From Alteromonadaceae bacterium XY-R5 (GTDB taxonomy: Bacteria; Pseudomonadota; Gammaproteobacteria; Enterobacterales; Alteromonadaceae): a stretch of 64,000 bases of DNA. Shown in pieces: positions 7,368-17,100 of the stretch. The translations under genes and the position numbers were made by a program. Location of the stretch: positions 806,001 to 870,000 of the forward strand of contig LXWE01000001.1 in NCBI GenBank assembly GCA_001660395.1. The letters run 5' to 3'. Position 1 is the first letter of the stretch; each line of letters starts with the position of its first letter. The notes beneath the pieces were generated by a model. It was not told the origin of the DNA, searched no databases, and saw only the letters and a program-made list of their open reading frames with translations.

Positions 7368-9864
7368 CCGCACCGGAAAAACTCGGCCAGTCATTTTCAT
7401 CCAGTAGCTGATGCTGTTCCAACATCACCAACACCGCATCCTCATGTACAGGCGGGCTGATGAGAAATCCCTGAATAAACGGACAATTCAGGGTCTGCAG
7501 GTGTTTTAGCTGTGCTTTTGTTTCCACCCCTTCTGCAACAACTTCCAACCCCAGTTTCTGCGCTACCAGTAAAGTAGCCTCAACAATCGCTGCATCGTCA
7601 TTATCTATGGTCAGGTCGCGGACAAAAGTTCTGTCAATTTTAAGTGCTGCAACCGGAAATCGTTTTAGATACGCCAGCGATGAATAACCCGTACCAAAAT
7701 CATCCATCGATGCTCGCACACCAATTTGCTGTAAACTCTGCAGTATCTGCGCAGCATTATCGGGGTCTTTCATCACCAGGTTTTCGGTGATTTCCAATTC
7801 GAGCATGTCTTCCGGGATATCAAAATCCGAAATGGCACCATGGACTTTGTTATAGAAATCCTTGTCGATAAACTGAAATGCCGATACGTTCACGGCCAGA
7901 CGAATATCCGTAAAACCCGCATCACGCAGGCGACAATGAAAGCGACATGCTTCCCGTATTACCCACTCGCCAACAGGAATAATCAGACTGGATTTTTCAA
8001 GTAACGGAATAAAATCCCCCGGCGAAACGAGCCCCCGCAAGGCGTGTTGCCAGCGTAGCAGGGCTTCAAATCCGACGATTTTACCTGTTTTAGCATCTAC
8101 CTGGGGTTGATAAAACAGGCAAAATTCCTGTAACTCCAACGCTCTGCGTAACTCAGCCTCGAGCAAAAGATGCTCACGACCCTGTTCCTGCATGTCTGCT
8201 GAATAAAAGCGGCATTGATCAGACCCGGCCAGCTTAGCAGTATACATTGCCGAGTCTGCATGTCTGAGCAGCTCCTGGGGACTGTCGCCATCATGAGGAT
8301 ACACCGCTACCCCAGTACTGAAGCTTACGTACACCTCATGGGCATTTATCATGATTGGACGTTCAAACTCTTTGCGCACTTTCGACCAAACCGACATGAC
8401 TGCGTCCAGATTGGTTAAGTCTCCAACGATAATAACAAACTCATCTCCGCCATGGCGGGCAACCGTGTCACTGGGACGCAACGAACTTTGCAGGCGACGA
8501 CTGATTTGTTTCAGTAACTCATCCCCGGCTGCATGACCAAGACTGTCGTTAACCCGTTTAAAATCATCCAAATCAAGAAAATACACGGCAACCATGTCAC
8601 CGCGGCGAGTGGCGTAATCAATACTGGAATGAAAGCGTTCCATCAGGCAAAAACGGTTCGGTAGATTGGTCAATGCATCGTGAGTGGCTCTATGCTGCAA
8701 CTCGGCTTCAAAGGTTTTACGTTCGCTGATATCTCGGGCGATAAGCGACAGATAATCCGTTGAACCATCATTATCTTTATGCTCAAGCACCACCAAAGAA
8801 ATCGGTAACGTCTCGCCACGGGCATTTAGCAACTCCGTTTCACCAGCCCAGGCACCATCACGATATACATGCGGAATAATGGTCGAACTCAGGAATGAAG
8901 CGACCTGTCCGGGGAAAATGTCTTTTATATAAAATTTAGCAATCTCGGCATTGCTGGCAATACCCAGCAATCGACGCCCAGCACCATTGAGATAAATAAG
9001 TGGACCAGAAGGCTCCATCATGGCCACAATATCCGGCGTCATCTCGAGAATTGAGGCCAGCTGATTACGAGACTCTTCGGCCTCAATCCGCTGGCTTATA
9101 TCACGCCCGGTAAAAACAAAGTGAATGATTTCATTTTCTGAATCAAATAGCGGTGATACTGACAACTCTTCGTGAAAAACGCTGCCATCCCGCCGTCGAC
9201 AAAGAATGACCCCACGATAACGCTCGCCATGGGAAACCTGTTGCCAGATATGAAAATAGCTATCAAATTTCTGATTACTCGAAAATAGAAATTCCGGCGT
9301 TTGGCCCTCAACCGTGTGAAAGGTGTAGCCCGTTTGCAGGGTAAATGCCGGGTTAGCATAAATCATATGCCCAAAGACATCCGTAATGAAAATGCTGTCT
9401 GATGTCTGCTCAACGGCCCGACTTAACTGGCGCAGTAAAGACTCATTTCGTTTGCTCTTGGTGCGCTCGGCAGCCTCCCTAAGCTCCCTTGAGATGACCG
9501 GCTTTAAGCGGCCTAACTGGTCCTTAAGAATGTAGTCATTGGCTCCTGCTTTGATGATCTCTACCGCCAGCTCTTCCCCAATCGTGCCAGACACCAAAAC
9601 GAATGGCGTAAACTCATTAATTTCGCGAAAAAGTGCTAGTGCCCGCTTACCGGTAAAGCCAGGTAATTGATAATCTGACAGCACAATGTCCCACTGTTTA
9701 TTCTCAATCGCCAGAACAAACGCAGGTTCATTATCTACGCATTCGCTTTCAATCTGAAAACCTGATTGCTCCAGTGCGTCTAACAATAGCAGGGCATCAT
9801 CCCGGTTATCCTCCAGGATCAACACTTTAACCGGCGCTACCTCCCGCTGAGTGCTCCTTGCCAC
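7360..9864 (-). CDS. Response regulator with two PAS, GGDEF and EAL domains (cyclic-di-GMP turnover)
   Basis: 834 aa. Domains in order: receiver domain at about 12-130 with phospho-acceptor Asp64 in VLSDYQLPG; PAS at 145-260; PAS at 265-385; GGDEF at about 390-550 with intact GGDEF (472-476) and an RxxD inhibitory site (RPSD, 463-466) five residues upstream; EAL at about 570-820 with EALLRW (600-605), ENLVMKD, DDFGTGYSS and VAEGVE. Both catalytic domains keep their signature residues, so it may both make and break cyclic-di-GMP. The GTG start at 9864 has GGGAG 6 nt upstream. It lies 17 nt downstream of a single-domain response regulator, itself coupled to a histidine kinase, so the three form one operon. 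An output on motility fits the flagellar neighbourhood (inference). Confidence 0.95.
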   Translation of the reverse strand: MARSTQREVAPVKVLILEDNRDDALLLLDALEQSGFQIESECVDNEPAFVLAIENKQWDIVLSDYQLPGFTGKRALALFREINEFTPFVLVSGTIGEELAVEIIKAGANDYILKDQLGRLKPVISRELREAAERTKSKRNESLLRQLSRAVEQTSDSIFITDVFGHMIYANPAFTLQTGYTFHTVEGQTPEFLFSSNQKFDSYFHIWQQVSHGERYRGVILCRRRDGSVFHEELSVSPLFDSENEIIHFVFTGRDISQRIEAEESRNQLASILEMTPDIVAMMEPSGPLIYLNGAGRRLLGIASNAEIAKFYIKDIFPGQVASFLSSTIIPHVYRDGAWAGETELLNARGETLPISLVVLEHKDNDGSTDYLSLIARDISERKTFEAELQHRATHDALTNLPNRFCLMERFHSSIDYATRRGDMVAVYFLDLDDFKRVNDSLGHAAGDELLKQISRRLQSSLRPSDTVARHGGDEFVIIVGDLTNLDAVMSVWSKVRKEFERPIMINAHEVYVSFSTGVAVYPHDGDSPQELLRHADSAMYTAKLAGSDQCRFYSADMQEQGREHLLLEAELRRALELQEFCLFYQPQVDAKTGKIVGFEALLRWQHALRGLVSPGDFIPLLEKSSLIIPVGEWVIREACRFHCRLRDAGFTDIRLAVNVSAFQFIDKDFYNKVHGAISDFDIPEDMLELEITENLVMKDPDNAAQILQSLQQIGVRASMDDFGTGYSSLAYLKRFPVAALKIDRTFVRDLTIDNDDAAIVEATLLVAQKLGLEVVAEGVETKAQLKHLQTLNCPFIQGFLISPPVHEDAVLVMLEQHQLLDENDWPSFSGAGA

Positions 9865-9881
9865 CGAAATCTCCCAAGGCC

Positions 9882-10316
9882 TTAATGCTTGGCCGCTTCG
9901 TTAACATGTGCCCAATAGACTCCCACTTTCGCGAGGGTCCGGTTATATTCATCAAAATGTACAGGCTTAGATATAAAGCTGTTAGCCCCAAAACGATAAC
10001 AACTGAGTTTATCCTTCTCTTCGGTTGAAGATGTGAGTACCACCACCGGCTGTAGACTGGTAACCGGGTTTGCGCGTATTTGCTTGAGTACTTCAACCCC
10101 ACTTATTTTAGGTAGACTCAGATCGAGCATCACCACAACCGGCAAGGGTGAATTTTGGCGATACTGGTATTTCCCCTGCGCAAAGAGAAAATCCAAAGCC
10201 TCAGCTCCATCCCTAACAACATTAATTTGACTTGGTTCAACGTGCTCATACAGGGCATCTAATGCCAGTGTTTCGTCATCCCCATTATCCTCTACCAGTA
10301 AAATTCCTTTTCTCAT
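9882..10316 (-). CDS. Single-domain response regulator (Rcp1-like)
   Basis: The 144-aa protein is only a receiver domain. It has acidic residues ED-N at 9-11, phospho-acceptor Asp65 in VVMLDLSLPK, the TSS switch near 105-108 and a conserved lysine near the C-terminal SKPVHFDEY. The extended loop after the second helix (about residues 46-56) resembles regulators that partner with phytochrome-like kinases. Its ATG overlaps the stop of the upstream histidine kinase by 4 nt (ATGA), a strong sign of translational coupling. It probably accepts phosphate from that kinase and acts by protein contact, because it has no output domain. Confidence 0.93.
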   Translation of the reverse strand: MRKGILLVEDNGDDETLALDALYEHVEPSQINVVRDGAEALDFLFAQGKYQYRQNSPLPVVVMLDLSLPKISGVEVLKQIRANPVTSLQPVVVLTSSTEEKDKLSCYRFGANSFISKPVHFDEYNRTLAKVGVYWAHVNEAAKH

Positions 10317-12898
10317 GCCACTTGTTCCCCAAAGGTAAAATAAAAGCAGGCTCCTTGTTCAGGCTCTGAGTTCGCCCAAATACTGCCACCATGACGAGTG
10401 ATAATTCGCTGCACTGACGCGAGTCCTACACCAGTTCCCACAAATTCACTCTCGCTATGTAAACGCTGAAAGGTATCGAATAATTTGTCGTAATAACGCA
10501 TATCGAAACCTACCCCGTTATCTTTTACAAAGAACACCGTTGCACCATCGTGCTCCGTTTCGCCTATTTGTATATCAGGCTTGTCCTTATTCGCTGAAAA
10601 TTTAAGCGCATTACCAATTAAATTCTCTAAAACAGTTCTGATAAGGCCGGGATCACCTTTGGCTTTCATGCCCGGCTGAACCTTATAGTGCACTTGTGCC
10701 AACTGTCTTATGTCACTGATTTCGTTAAAGACATCTATGGCAAGTTGGCTTAGATCAACCTCCTGATACGTCATCTCAATCCGTGATACTTTGGCAAGAT
10801 TCAGTAAATCATTAATAAGGTTCGCCATTCTCTGGGCGGCTTTTCGAATCCGTTGAAGGCGATCTCTCGCCTTATCATCCAAACTATTCGAATAATCGCG
10901 CAACAAAGCTTCGCTAAACCCATCCATTGCCCTTAGCGGCGCCCGCAAATCATGAGATACCGAATAACTAAAGGCTTCTAATTCTTTGTTACTTGCTTCT
11001 AATGCCAAAGAACGTTTACGCAGGCTAATATTCAATGAGCGGATCTTCTCTTCCTGCTCTTTTTCCTGAGTAATATCCTCCACTAAACCTTCAATTAAGG
11101 TACCTGAGTCCCGCTCACGCATCGTGGCGGTAATAGAGGCAATGAATTGATCCCCCTTCGCGCTGACCATTACCGCTTGCAAGCGATCGACCCATCCCTC
11201 CTTTGCTAAAGTCTCGTAGAAATTTTCCCAATCGCCAGTGAATCTAAAAAAATCTTTAAACGCACGTTCGCGAATTTGAGAAATACCGTTACACCCCAGT
11301 AATTCAATACAGTAGGGATTAGCTTCGATTAGCGCGGCACTTTTATTCACCGGAAGTTGAAACACGCCAATAAGAAGCGAATTAACCAGATCCTGAAACC
11401 TTGCTTCAACTTGCTTGCGTTGCTTTTGCAAGTGTTTTCGCTCGCTAATATCGCGGATCGCCACATGGACAACCTGTTTTTCATCCAGAGAGACCGGACT
11501 AAGGCTTATTTCGACTGGAAATTCAGTTCCATTTTTACGTAACGCTGTTAGTTCAGTAGAACTTGCCATCGCTCTAACCGAAGGCTTATTGGTATATCCT
11601 CGCCGTAAATCGACATGTTGATGACGAAAACGATGGGGAACCAACACCTCTACGGACAAACCGACGAGTTCATCCGCCGTATACTGAAACCAATTTTCGG
11701 CTTGTTTATTAACCACCATGATTTCACCACTTTCAGAGACAATGATGATGGCATCTGGTGCCGATTCAATAAAATGCCGAAACTCTTTGTCTCTGCGCTC
11801 TCGCTGTAACTGCACTGACTGAATGCGTTTATCATAACGGACTAGCAATAAATACAGGGTAAAAAAGGCGGTGAGAATAGCAATACCGATCCCTGTGAGG
11901 GCCAATACCCGTTCATGTAACAGGGTGCGTATCGCTGCTGGCGAAGTATATTTGATAAGATACCAGGCATGGGTTTCAGCATTACTGAATAACTCTGTTG
12001 AATGGATTGATTCCACCACAAATAAGCCATCATCGGCTTGATAAAAGACCGATTGACTTTCATCCTGCTGAGCCGATACCAGCCAACGCCATTCAGATGG
12101 AAAATCGTCGTGGAAAGTTCTGAGCCCTTTTTCAGGAAACATAAACGCCCAATCCAAATTGGGTTTAGGGCCTCGTAAGTATTCACCTGTTGCATTAACC
12201 ATCCAGTTCACACGTTTATCGACAACACCCGGATGTTCAAGCAAGGTAAGAATATGATTGCCGCTGAAATTAACAATGACAACGCCTTTCAATTCACCCT
12301 GAGGGTTCCATATCTTAGTGGCTAAACGCAACGTTGGATTATAAGGAATTTCGATTTGCCCATGCTCAACATTCAGATCGAATGACGACAGATAAACTTC
12401 GTCATCCTCTAACTGCAACGTATCCTGAAAATAATAGCGTTGATATTTATTTTGCAGGTCGCTGTCAGAAACCACCTCTACACCGGTGCTGTTATGATCA
12501 ACTCGAATTAATTCCATGCCATCAGGGCCGAGTACTCTGAGCTGTGCGTATTGCGGATGAGTATAGGCGAATGCTGATAACTCATTAGTGAATATGGACT
12601 TGTAAGTCGGATCCGCTTTATTTAACCAACGCTGGAGCACAGAGCTGCGAGCCAAAAACCGGACGTCTGCATGAAGACTTCGTAAAACAGAATGAATGCG
12701 CTGAGCAACCAAACCTAGCTGATATTGCTGCTCGGCCTGAGTCTGTTTAATGATAATTTCTTTCTCTCGGGTATAGCTGATGTAAAACATCACCGACACT
12801 AAAATGCAGGCCGGTAGCAGCATACGAATGAGATTATGCAGATAAAAATTGTATTGAAATCGCGATGAATTGCTTTTTACTTGCTGATTTAACGGCAT
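10313..12898 (-). CDS. Membrane sensor histidine kinase with two PAS domains
   Basis: 861 aa. A transmembrane helix lies near residues 25-45, followed by a large periplasmic sensor of Cache type (about 50-335) and a second transmembrane helix (about 335-360). Then come PAS domains (about 375-495 and 510-630) and a HisKA domain with the H-box SHDLRAPLRAMDGFSEALL near residue 648. The HATPase domain has N (ENLIGNALKF), G1 (DNGVGFD) and G2 (GTGVGLASV) boxes. The HDLRAPL box and kinase type resemble phytochrome-like kinases. The start at 12898 has AAGGA just upstream. It forms an operon with the receiver protein and the GGDEF-EAL protein. The signal is unknown; Cache domains bind small molecules. 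Confidence 0.94.
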   Translation of the reverse strand: MPLNQQVKSNSSRFQYNFYLHNLIRMLLPACILVSVMFYISYTREKEIIIKQTQAEQQYQLGLVAQRIHSVLRSLHADVRFLARSSVLQRWLNKADPTYKSIFTNELSAFAYTHPQYAQLRVLGPDGMELIRVDHNSTGVEVVSDSDLQNKYQRYYFQDTLQLEDDEVYLSSFDLNVEHGQIEIPYNPTLRLATKIWNPQGELKGVVIVNFSGNHILTLLEHPGVVDKRVNWMVNATGEYLRGPKPNLDWAFMFPEKGLRTFHDDFPSEWRWLVSAQQDESQSVFYQADDGLFVVESIHSTELFSNAETHAWYLIKYTSPAAIRTLLHERVLALTGIGIAILTAFFTLYLLLVRYDKRIQSVQLQRERRDKEFRHFIESAPDAIIIVSESGEIMVVNKQAENWFQYTADELVGLSVEVLVPHRFRHQHVDLRRGYTNKPSVRAMASSTELTALRKNGTEFPVEISLSPVSLDEKQVVHVAIRDISERKHLQKQRKQVEARFQDLVNSLLIGVFQLPVNKSAALIEANPYCIELLGCNGISQIRERAFKDFFRFTGDWENFYETLAKEGWVDRLQAVMVSAKGDQFIASITATMRERDSGTLIEGLVEDITQEKEQEEKIRSLNISLRKRSLALEASNKELEAFSYSVSHDLRAPLRAMDGFSEALLRDYSNSLDDKARDRLQRIRKAAQRMANLINDLLNLAKVSRIEMTYQEVDLSQLAIDVFNEISDIRQLAQVHYKVQPGMKAKGDPGLIRTVLENLIGNALKFSANKDKPDIQIGETEHDGATVFFVKDNGVGFDMRYYDKLFDTFQRLHSESEFVGTGVGLASVQRIITRHGGSIWANSEPEQGACFYFTFGEQVA

Positions 12899-13040
12899 TT
12901 TCCTTACGCCTGACAGATCGCTTGACGCGAGAAATTAAATCCAAATTCACTAGTCGACAGAATTAAGATTAGACATTCAGTGATGCTTTTACCATCTCTT
13001 TAAAGGGCTTAATTGTCTAGATAAGGTAAATAAAGAAACC

Positions 13041-13073
13041 CAAAAAAGAAAAGCCGGCATCGCCAGCTTTTCT
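13041..13073 (-). terminator. Rho-independent terminator of the orphan flagellin
   Basis: On the minus strand a long stem (AGAAAAGCTGGC / GCCGGCTTTTCT, one wobble, 3-nt loop) is followed by a T-run (TTTTTT). It lies about 25 nt past the flagellin stop at 13096. It isolates that flagellin from the kinase gene downstream. Confidence 0.85.
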
Positions 13074-13095
13074 CATATTTTATTACAGCAAACCT

Positions 13096-13896
13096 TTAGC
13101 CTAACAGAGACAAAACTTGGCCCTTGCTTTGATTCGATTGCACCTGCACCGCTAATGAAGATTGGCTCAAAATATTCGCAGATGCACTATCTGATGTCGC
13201 CTGTGCATAATCTGTATCTTGCAATCGACTCCGGGCTGCGGCCTGATTAACGTTGGCTTGTGACAGGTTTCGTGCCGCACTTTCAAATTGATTCTGGGTT
13301 GCACCCAAATCGGCACGAGTGCTATCAACATAATCAATGGCACTGTCAGCAGCGCTGAGCGCATCATCAATAGAAGACGCGTCACTCACATCAATACTGA
13401 GTAAATCGGAAATACCCGACGCAATATTCGATGTATTCACGCTTAGTGTATTACCGCTGTTTGCACCCACGAGAAAATCGGCGCTGCCATCTTCTGTCAG
13501 TAACTTTTTACCGGCAAACTCAGTATTTTCGATTGTTTGGCTAATGTTACCCTGTAACTGGCTAATTTCAGACTGTATCGCCTTACGATCCGCTGCGCTA
13601 TAAATGCCATTTCCAGCCTGCACGGTAAGTTCACGAATTCGCTGAGCATCTTCTGTGATGCCCGATAGGCCGCCTTCTGCGACTTGCGATAACGACACGC
13701 CATCATAAGCATTAGACATAGCTCGGGAGGTGCCCTCAACCTGCGATGTCAAACGGTCAATAATCTGCTGTGCCGCTGCATCATCGGCAGCGCTGTTAAC
13801 GCGTTTACCCGATGCCAGCTTTTCCATTAAACTGTTCTGCTTTTGCTGCACCTGTTGCAACAAAGACGAATTAGAACTGGTATTCAGATTGATCAT
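13096..13896 (-). CDS. Divergent flagellin, monocistronic
   Basis: The 266-aa protein has flagellin D0/D1 ends. The N-terminus reads LMEKLASGKRVNSAADDAAAQ (key SG-R-N-AADDAA, residues 24-44), and the C-terminus has AARSRLQDTDYAQATSDSA and ends in SKGQVLSLLG. It differs clearly from the four flagellins at 59-64 kb. It starts MINLNTSS and not MGLYVNTN or MSLYVSTN, the usual NRP(Q)-type tail is missing, and most D1 residues differ. The start has GAGGGGG upstream and its own strong terminator downstream. No sigma-28 box was found; a sigma-70-like box precedes it. It is probably a minor or specialised filament subunit, or a flagellin for other conditions. Confidence 0.9.
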   Translation of the reverse strand: MINLNTSSNSSLLQQVQQKQNSLMEKLASGKRVNSAADDAAAQQIIDRLTSQVEGTSRAMSNAYDGVSLSQVAEGGLSGITEDAQRIRELTVQAGNGIYSAADRKAIQSEISQLQGNISQTIENTEFAGKKLLTEDGSADFLVGANSGNTLSVNTSNIASGISDLLSIDVSDASSIDDALSAADSAIDYVDSTRADLGATQNQFESAARNLSQANVNQAAARSRLQDTDYAQATSDSASANILSQSSLAVQVQSNQSKGQVLSLLG

Positions 13897-13962
13897 ATCT
13901 TTACCCCCTCAAACCTCACGTTAAGCATAGCAGAAGACTGAACAGAAACTAACCACCTTCAG

Positions 13963-13990
13963 GGTATACTCCGTCATACCGCTTATTCAA
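13963..13990 (-). promoter_or_regulatory. Candidate sigma-70 promoter of the orphan flagellin
   Basis: Read on the minus strand: TTGAAT, 16 nt, TATACC, about 70 nt upstream of the flagellin start at 13896. No GCCGATAA-type sigma-28 box was found in 13897-14183. This sets the gene apart from the filament flagellins. The match is moderate. Confidence 0.3.
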
Positions 13991-14090
13991 CTTTGATACA
14001 AAATTTATACTCAAGTTTTCCTTGCGGGCACATTTCAAACTGAAAGCCTAAAGAATCAGCTAATTTACGCCAATTTTCTGGCTTTTCCGC

Positions 14091-14106
14091 TGGCCCGATA
14101 ATTGCT
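14091..14106 (+). promoter_or_regulatory. Sigma-54 (RpoN) promoter upstream of the Maf glycosyltransferase
   Basis: TGGCCCG-ATAA-TTGCT agrees with the sigma-54 consensus TGGCACG-N4-TTGC[AT] except at one position. The invariant GG and GC are 10 nt apart. It lies 78 nt upstream of the ATG at 14184, on the same strand. Sigma-54 drives middle flagellar genes in polar flagellates through FlrC-like activators, which fits a flagellin-modifying enzyme. Confidence 0.75.
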
Positions 14107-14183
14107 GACATTATAAAGTTTTAGAAAAGATCATGGACTGCCGATAAGGCAGCGATTCCCAGCTAAAGGTTTATCTTGTTTTC

Positions 14184-17100
14184 ATGTTAAAAAATATTCG
14201 CTTACACCTGCATCAGGACGAAGAACAACAAACTCAACTTGAGCAACAACTTGCCCAACATATCCTGGTGACCCACAAACAGAATATCAACGCATTTCAA
14301 CGCAATATTCCTTCTCTAGCGGGCTTAGTCAAACAACCTAATCTACAAAATTACTCGTTATTCTGTAATAAATTTGGCGAGTACAATATTGTCGATTATG
14401 GCTTAGGGCGCACTTTTTACGGCTTCCATCCACACACGGAAATTCGGGCGCAGGTTGCTAATTTCAGGCAGCATAGCGGCAAAGTGAGCATGCTCAATGG
14501 TGCGAATATAATTCCTCAAACCATTGAAACAGAAGAAACGCTAAAACTCAGAAACTTGCCGGCCTATCAGTCGCATATAAAACATGCCCCATTACCACAG
14601 ACTATTGATTGTTTAGTCATGCTAGGTTGTGGCCTGGCACAGCAAATAGAAGAACTGCTGCTAAATCATACAATCAAGAATCTCATTGTGTATGAACCTG
14701 AGCTTCAGTATTTTCAGTGTTCCGTTTTGGTTGGGCCATGGCAGCACATCTTTACACTCGCCCAAACCAAAGGCACCGCCGTCTTTTTACAGATACAAAA
14801 AGATGGTCGAGACATCATTTCCGACATGCGAGAGTTAGAGCAACATACTGGCATTAATAGCTTCTATCTCTATAAGCATTACAACCATCCGGTGTTTGAT
14901 TCACTTTACGAAGACTTACTAAATCGAAACTGGACGGACATTGCGCAGCACGGATTTAGTTTTAAAAACGAGCAGCATTACACCCAATATGTGCCCACAT
15001 GGACCCACCCGGTTAATGTGACGCAATTAAACGACGTATCGTGTGAAACCCCGCTGTTTCAACGAAATCTCGAGGCATTCAAACGCTACTTTCCTAAAAT
15101 ATACAACGATTACAAAGACTATCGCCCTAAACACTGGTTACCTGTAGCGACTGAGGCAGGCGAAGTCTCTCTGATTAAGCAAAGTAACTTGATCAGCTGG
15201 TACAGCGATTCACCAAAGTCTGATTGTGAATACAACTTTGACAACTTTAATGAACAGCCGAATAAAGACGGGCTGGTCCTCGGTTACAAAGGCAATAAGC
15301 TTGCGCACTACCTGCATTATCAGTTTGTAAAAGAAACCGAAGAATTATTGCAGCAAGCCGAGGATGAAATAGGTGCCCTGCCAGAAAAAGTCGCATCCAT
15401 TATTATGTTTGGACTGGGTGTCGGTTATCAGCTTGAAAAATTGCTGGCCGAGCATGAAGTTGAAAAACTCTTCATCTGTGAACCGAATCAGGATTTCTTC
15501 TACGCCTCTCTGTTTGCCATTGATTGGCATAGCATTTTAACCAAAGTAGATGAGTCGGAAGCGCGCATTTACCTGAATATCGGCGATGATGGCAGCCATT
15601 TATTCCGCGATTTACTTAGCCAGTTCCACTCCATTGGCCCCTATATTCTGAACAATACCTACTTCTACCAAAGCTACTACAACGCTTCCCTAAACAGTGC
15701 CATCGCACAACTGCGAGAACAATTGCAGGTAGTGATTTCGATGGGGGAATACTTTGATCATGCTTATTACGGTATCGAACACACCAAAGCAGTGCTTGAT
15801 CGGGGCACGCCTGTATTACGTAAGAATCCGTCTAAGCTACTGAGTTATGACGATAAAGAAGTTCCGGTGTTTATTGTTGGCAATGGTCCTTCGCTGGATT
15901 TATCCATTGAAGCCATCAAAGAATGGCAAGAACGGGCGATTGTCATCAGTTGTGGTACCGCGCTGCAGGCGTTACACAGAAACGGTATTACACCTGATTT
16001 CCACGCTGAAATAGAACAAAACCGCAGCACATTCGACTGGGCGTACCTAGTAGAGGACTTAGACTACTTAAAACAAATTACGCTGATATCCTGTAACGGC
16101 ATTCACCCTGATACCTGTGATTTGTATAAAGATGTATTAGTCGCCTTTAAAGAAGGGGAATCCTCAACTGTATCAGCCCTAAATGTACTTGGGGAAGACA
16201 AATACGAAACGCTGAAACACGCCTTCCCTACTGTCAGTAACTTCGTCACCGATCTCATCTCTACGTTAGGCTTTAATAATATTTACTTAATGGGTGTGGA
16301 TCTCGGCTTTATCGACGTGAAGCATCACCACTCAAAGTCGTCTGGTTATTATCAGCAAGATGGCAGTGAAACCTACAACTATGCAGAAAGAAACAACACA
16401 TCGCTCATCGTCCCGGGCAACTTCCGCCCGACGGTAAATACCAAACACGAGTTTAAAATTTCACGTCAGATCATCGAACAGGTTACCTATAAACGCCCCA
16501 AATCACAGACCTTTTATAACTGCAGTGATGGTGCAAAAATCATGGGGACAAATCCCCTTAATATCAGCGACCTACTGATCGTAACGAACGCTGAAAACAA
16601 ACATCACGCGCTAACAAACCTGAAAGATACGGTCTTCTCCCCCCAACTGACTAAAGGCTTTATCACAAAATTTGAAGATAAATTTTCAGATAATGTTCTG
16701 TTAAACGAACTCACTTCATTCAGAACATTGTTAGAGATAGAGATTGAAACACACAGCGATATTGAGTACATCATCAATAAACAAAAAGAGATGATGTTTG
16801 CTTCCTACAAATATGGAAAATCACTCTTATTTTATTATTTGTATGGTACGGCCAACTACGCGAATGCTTTGCTAACAAAACTTTCCAGCTCAAATATCGA
16901 AATAGTGGATAAAGCCATTACGCTCTGGCGCACCCTCATTGAAAAAATAATCAAAGAACTAAACAGAGATTACGAGAGATTTGATACATCTACGCACAAT
17001 AATGCGAAACGAGAACAAATGGTGCTATCAAATCAGTGTCAGGGTGAAACCATCACGATTTATTCTAGCTGCAAGGTATTTATCACCTCGTGCTTCTGGT

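Noticed and set aside
8097-8536. Short open frames opposite the GGDEF-EAL gene, and similar shadows elsewhere
   Set aside because: They lie in other frames of well-supported genes, with no domain, ribosome-binding site or conserved motif.
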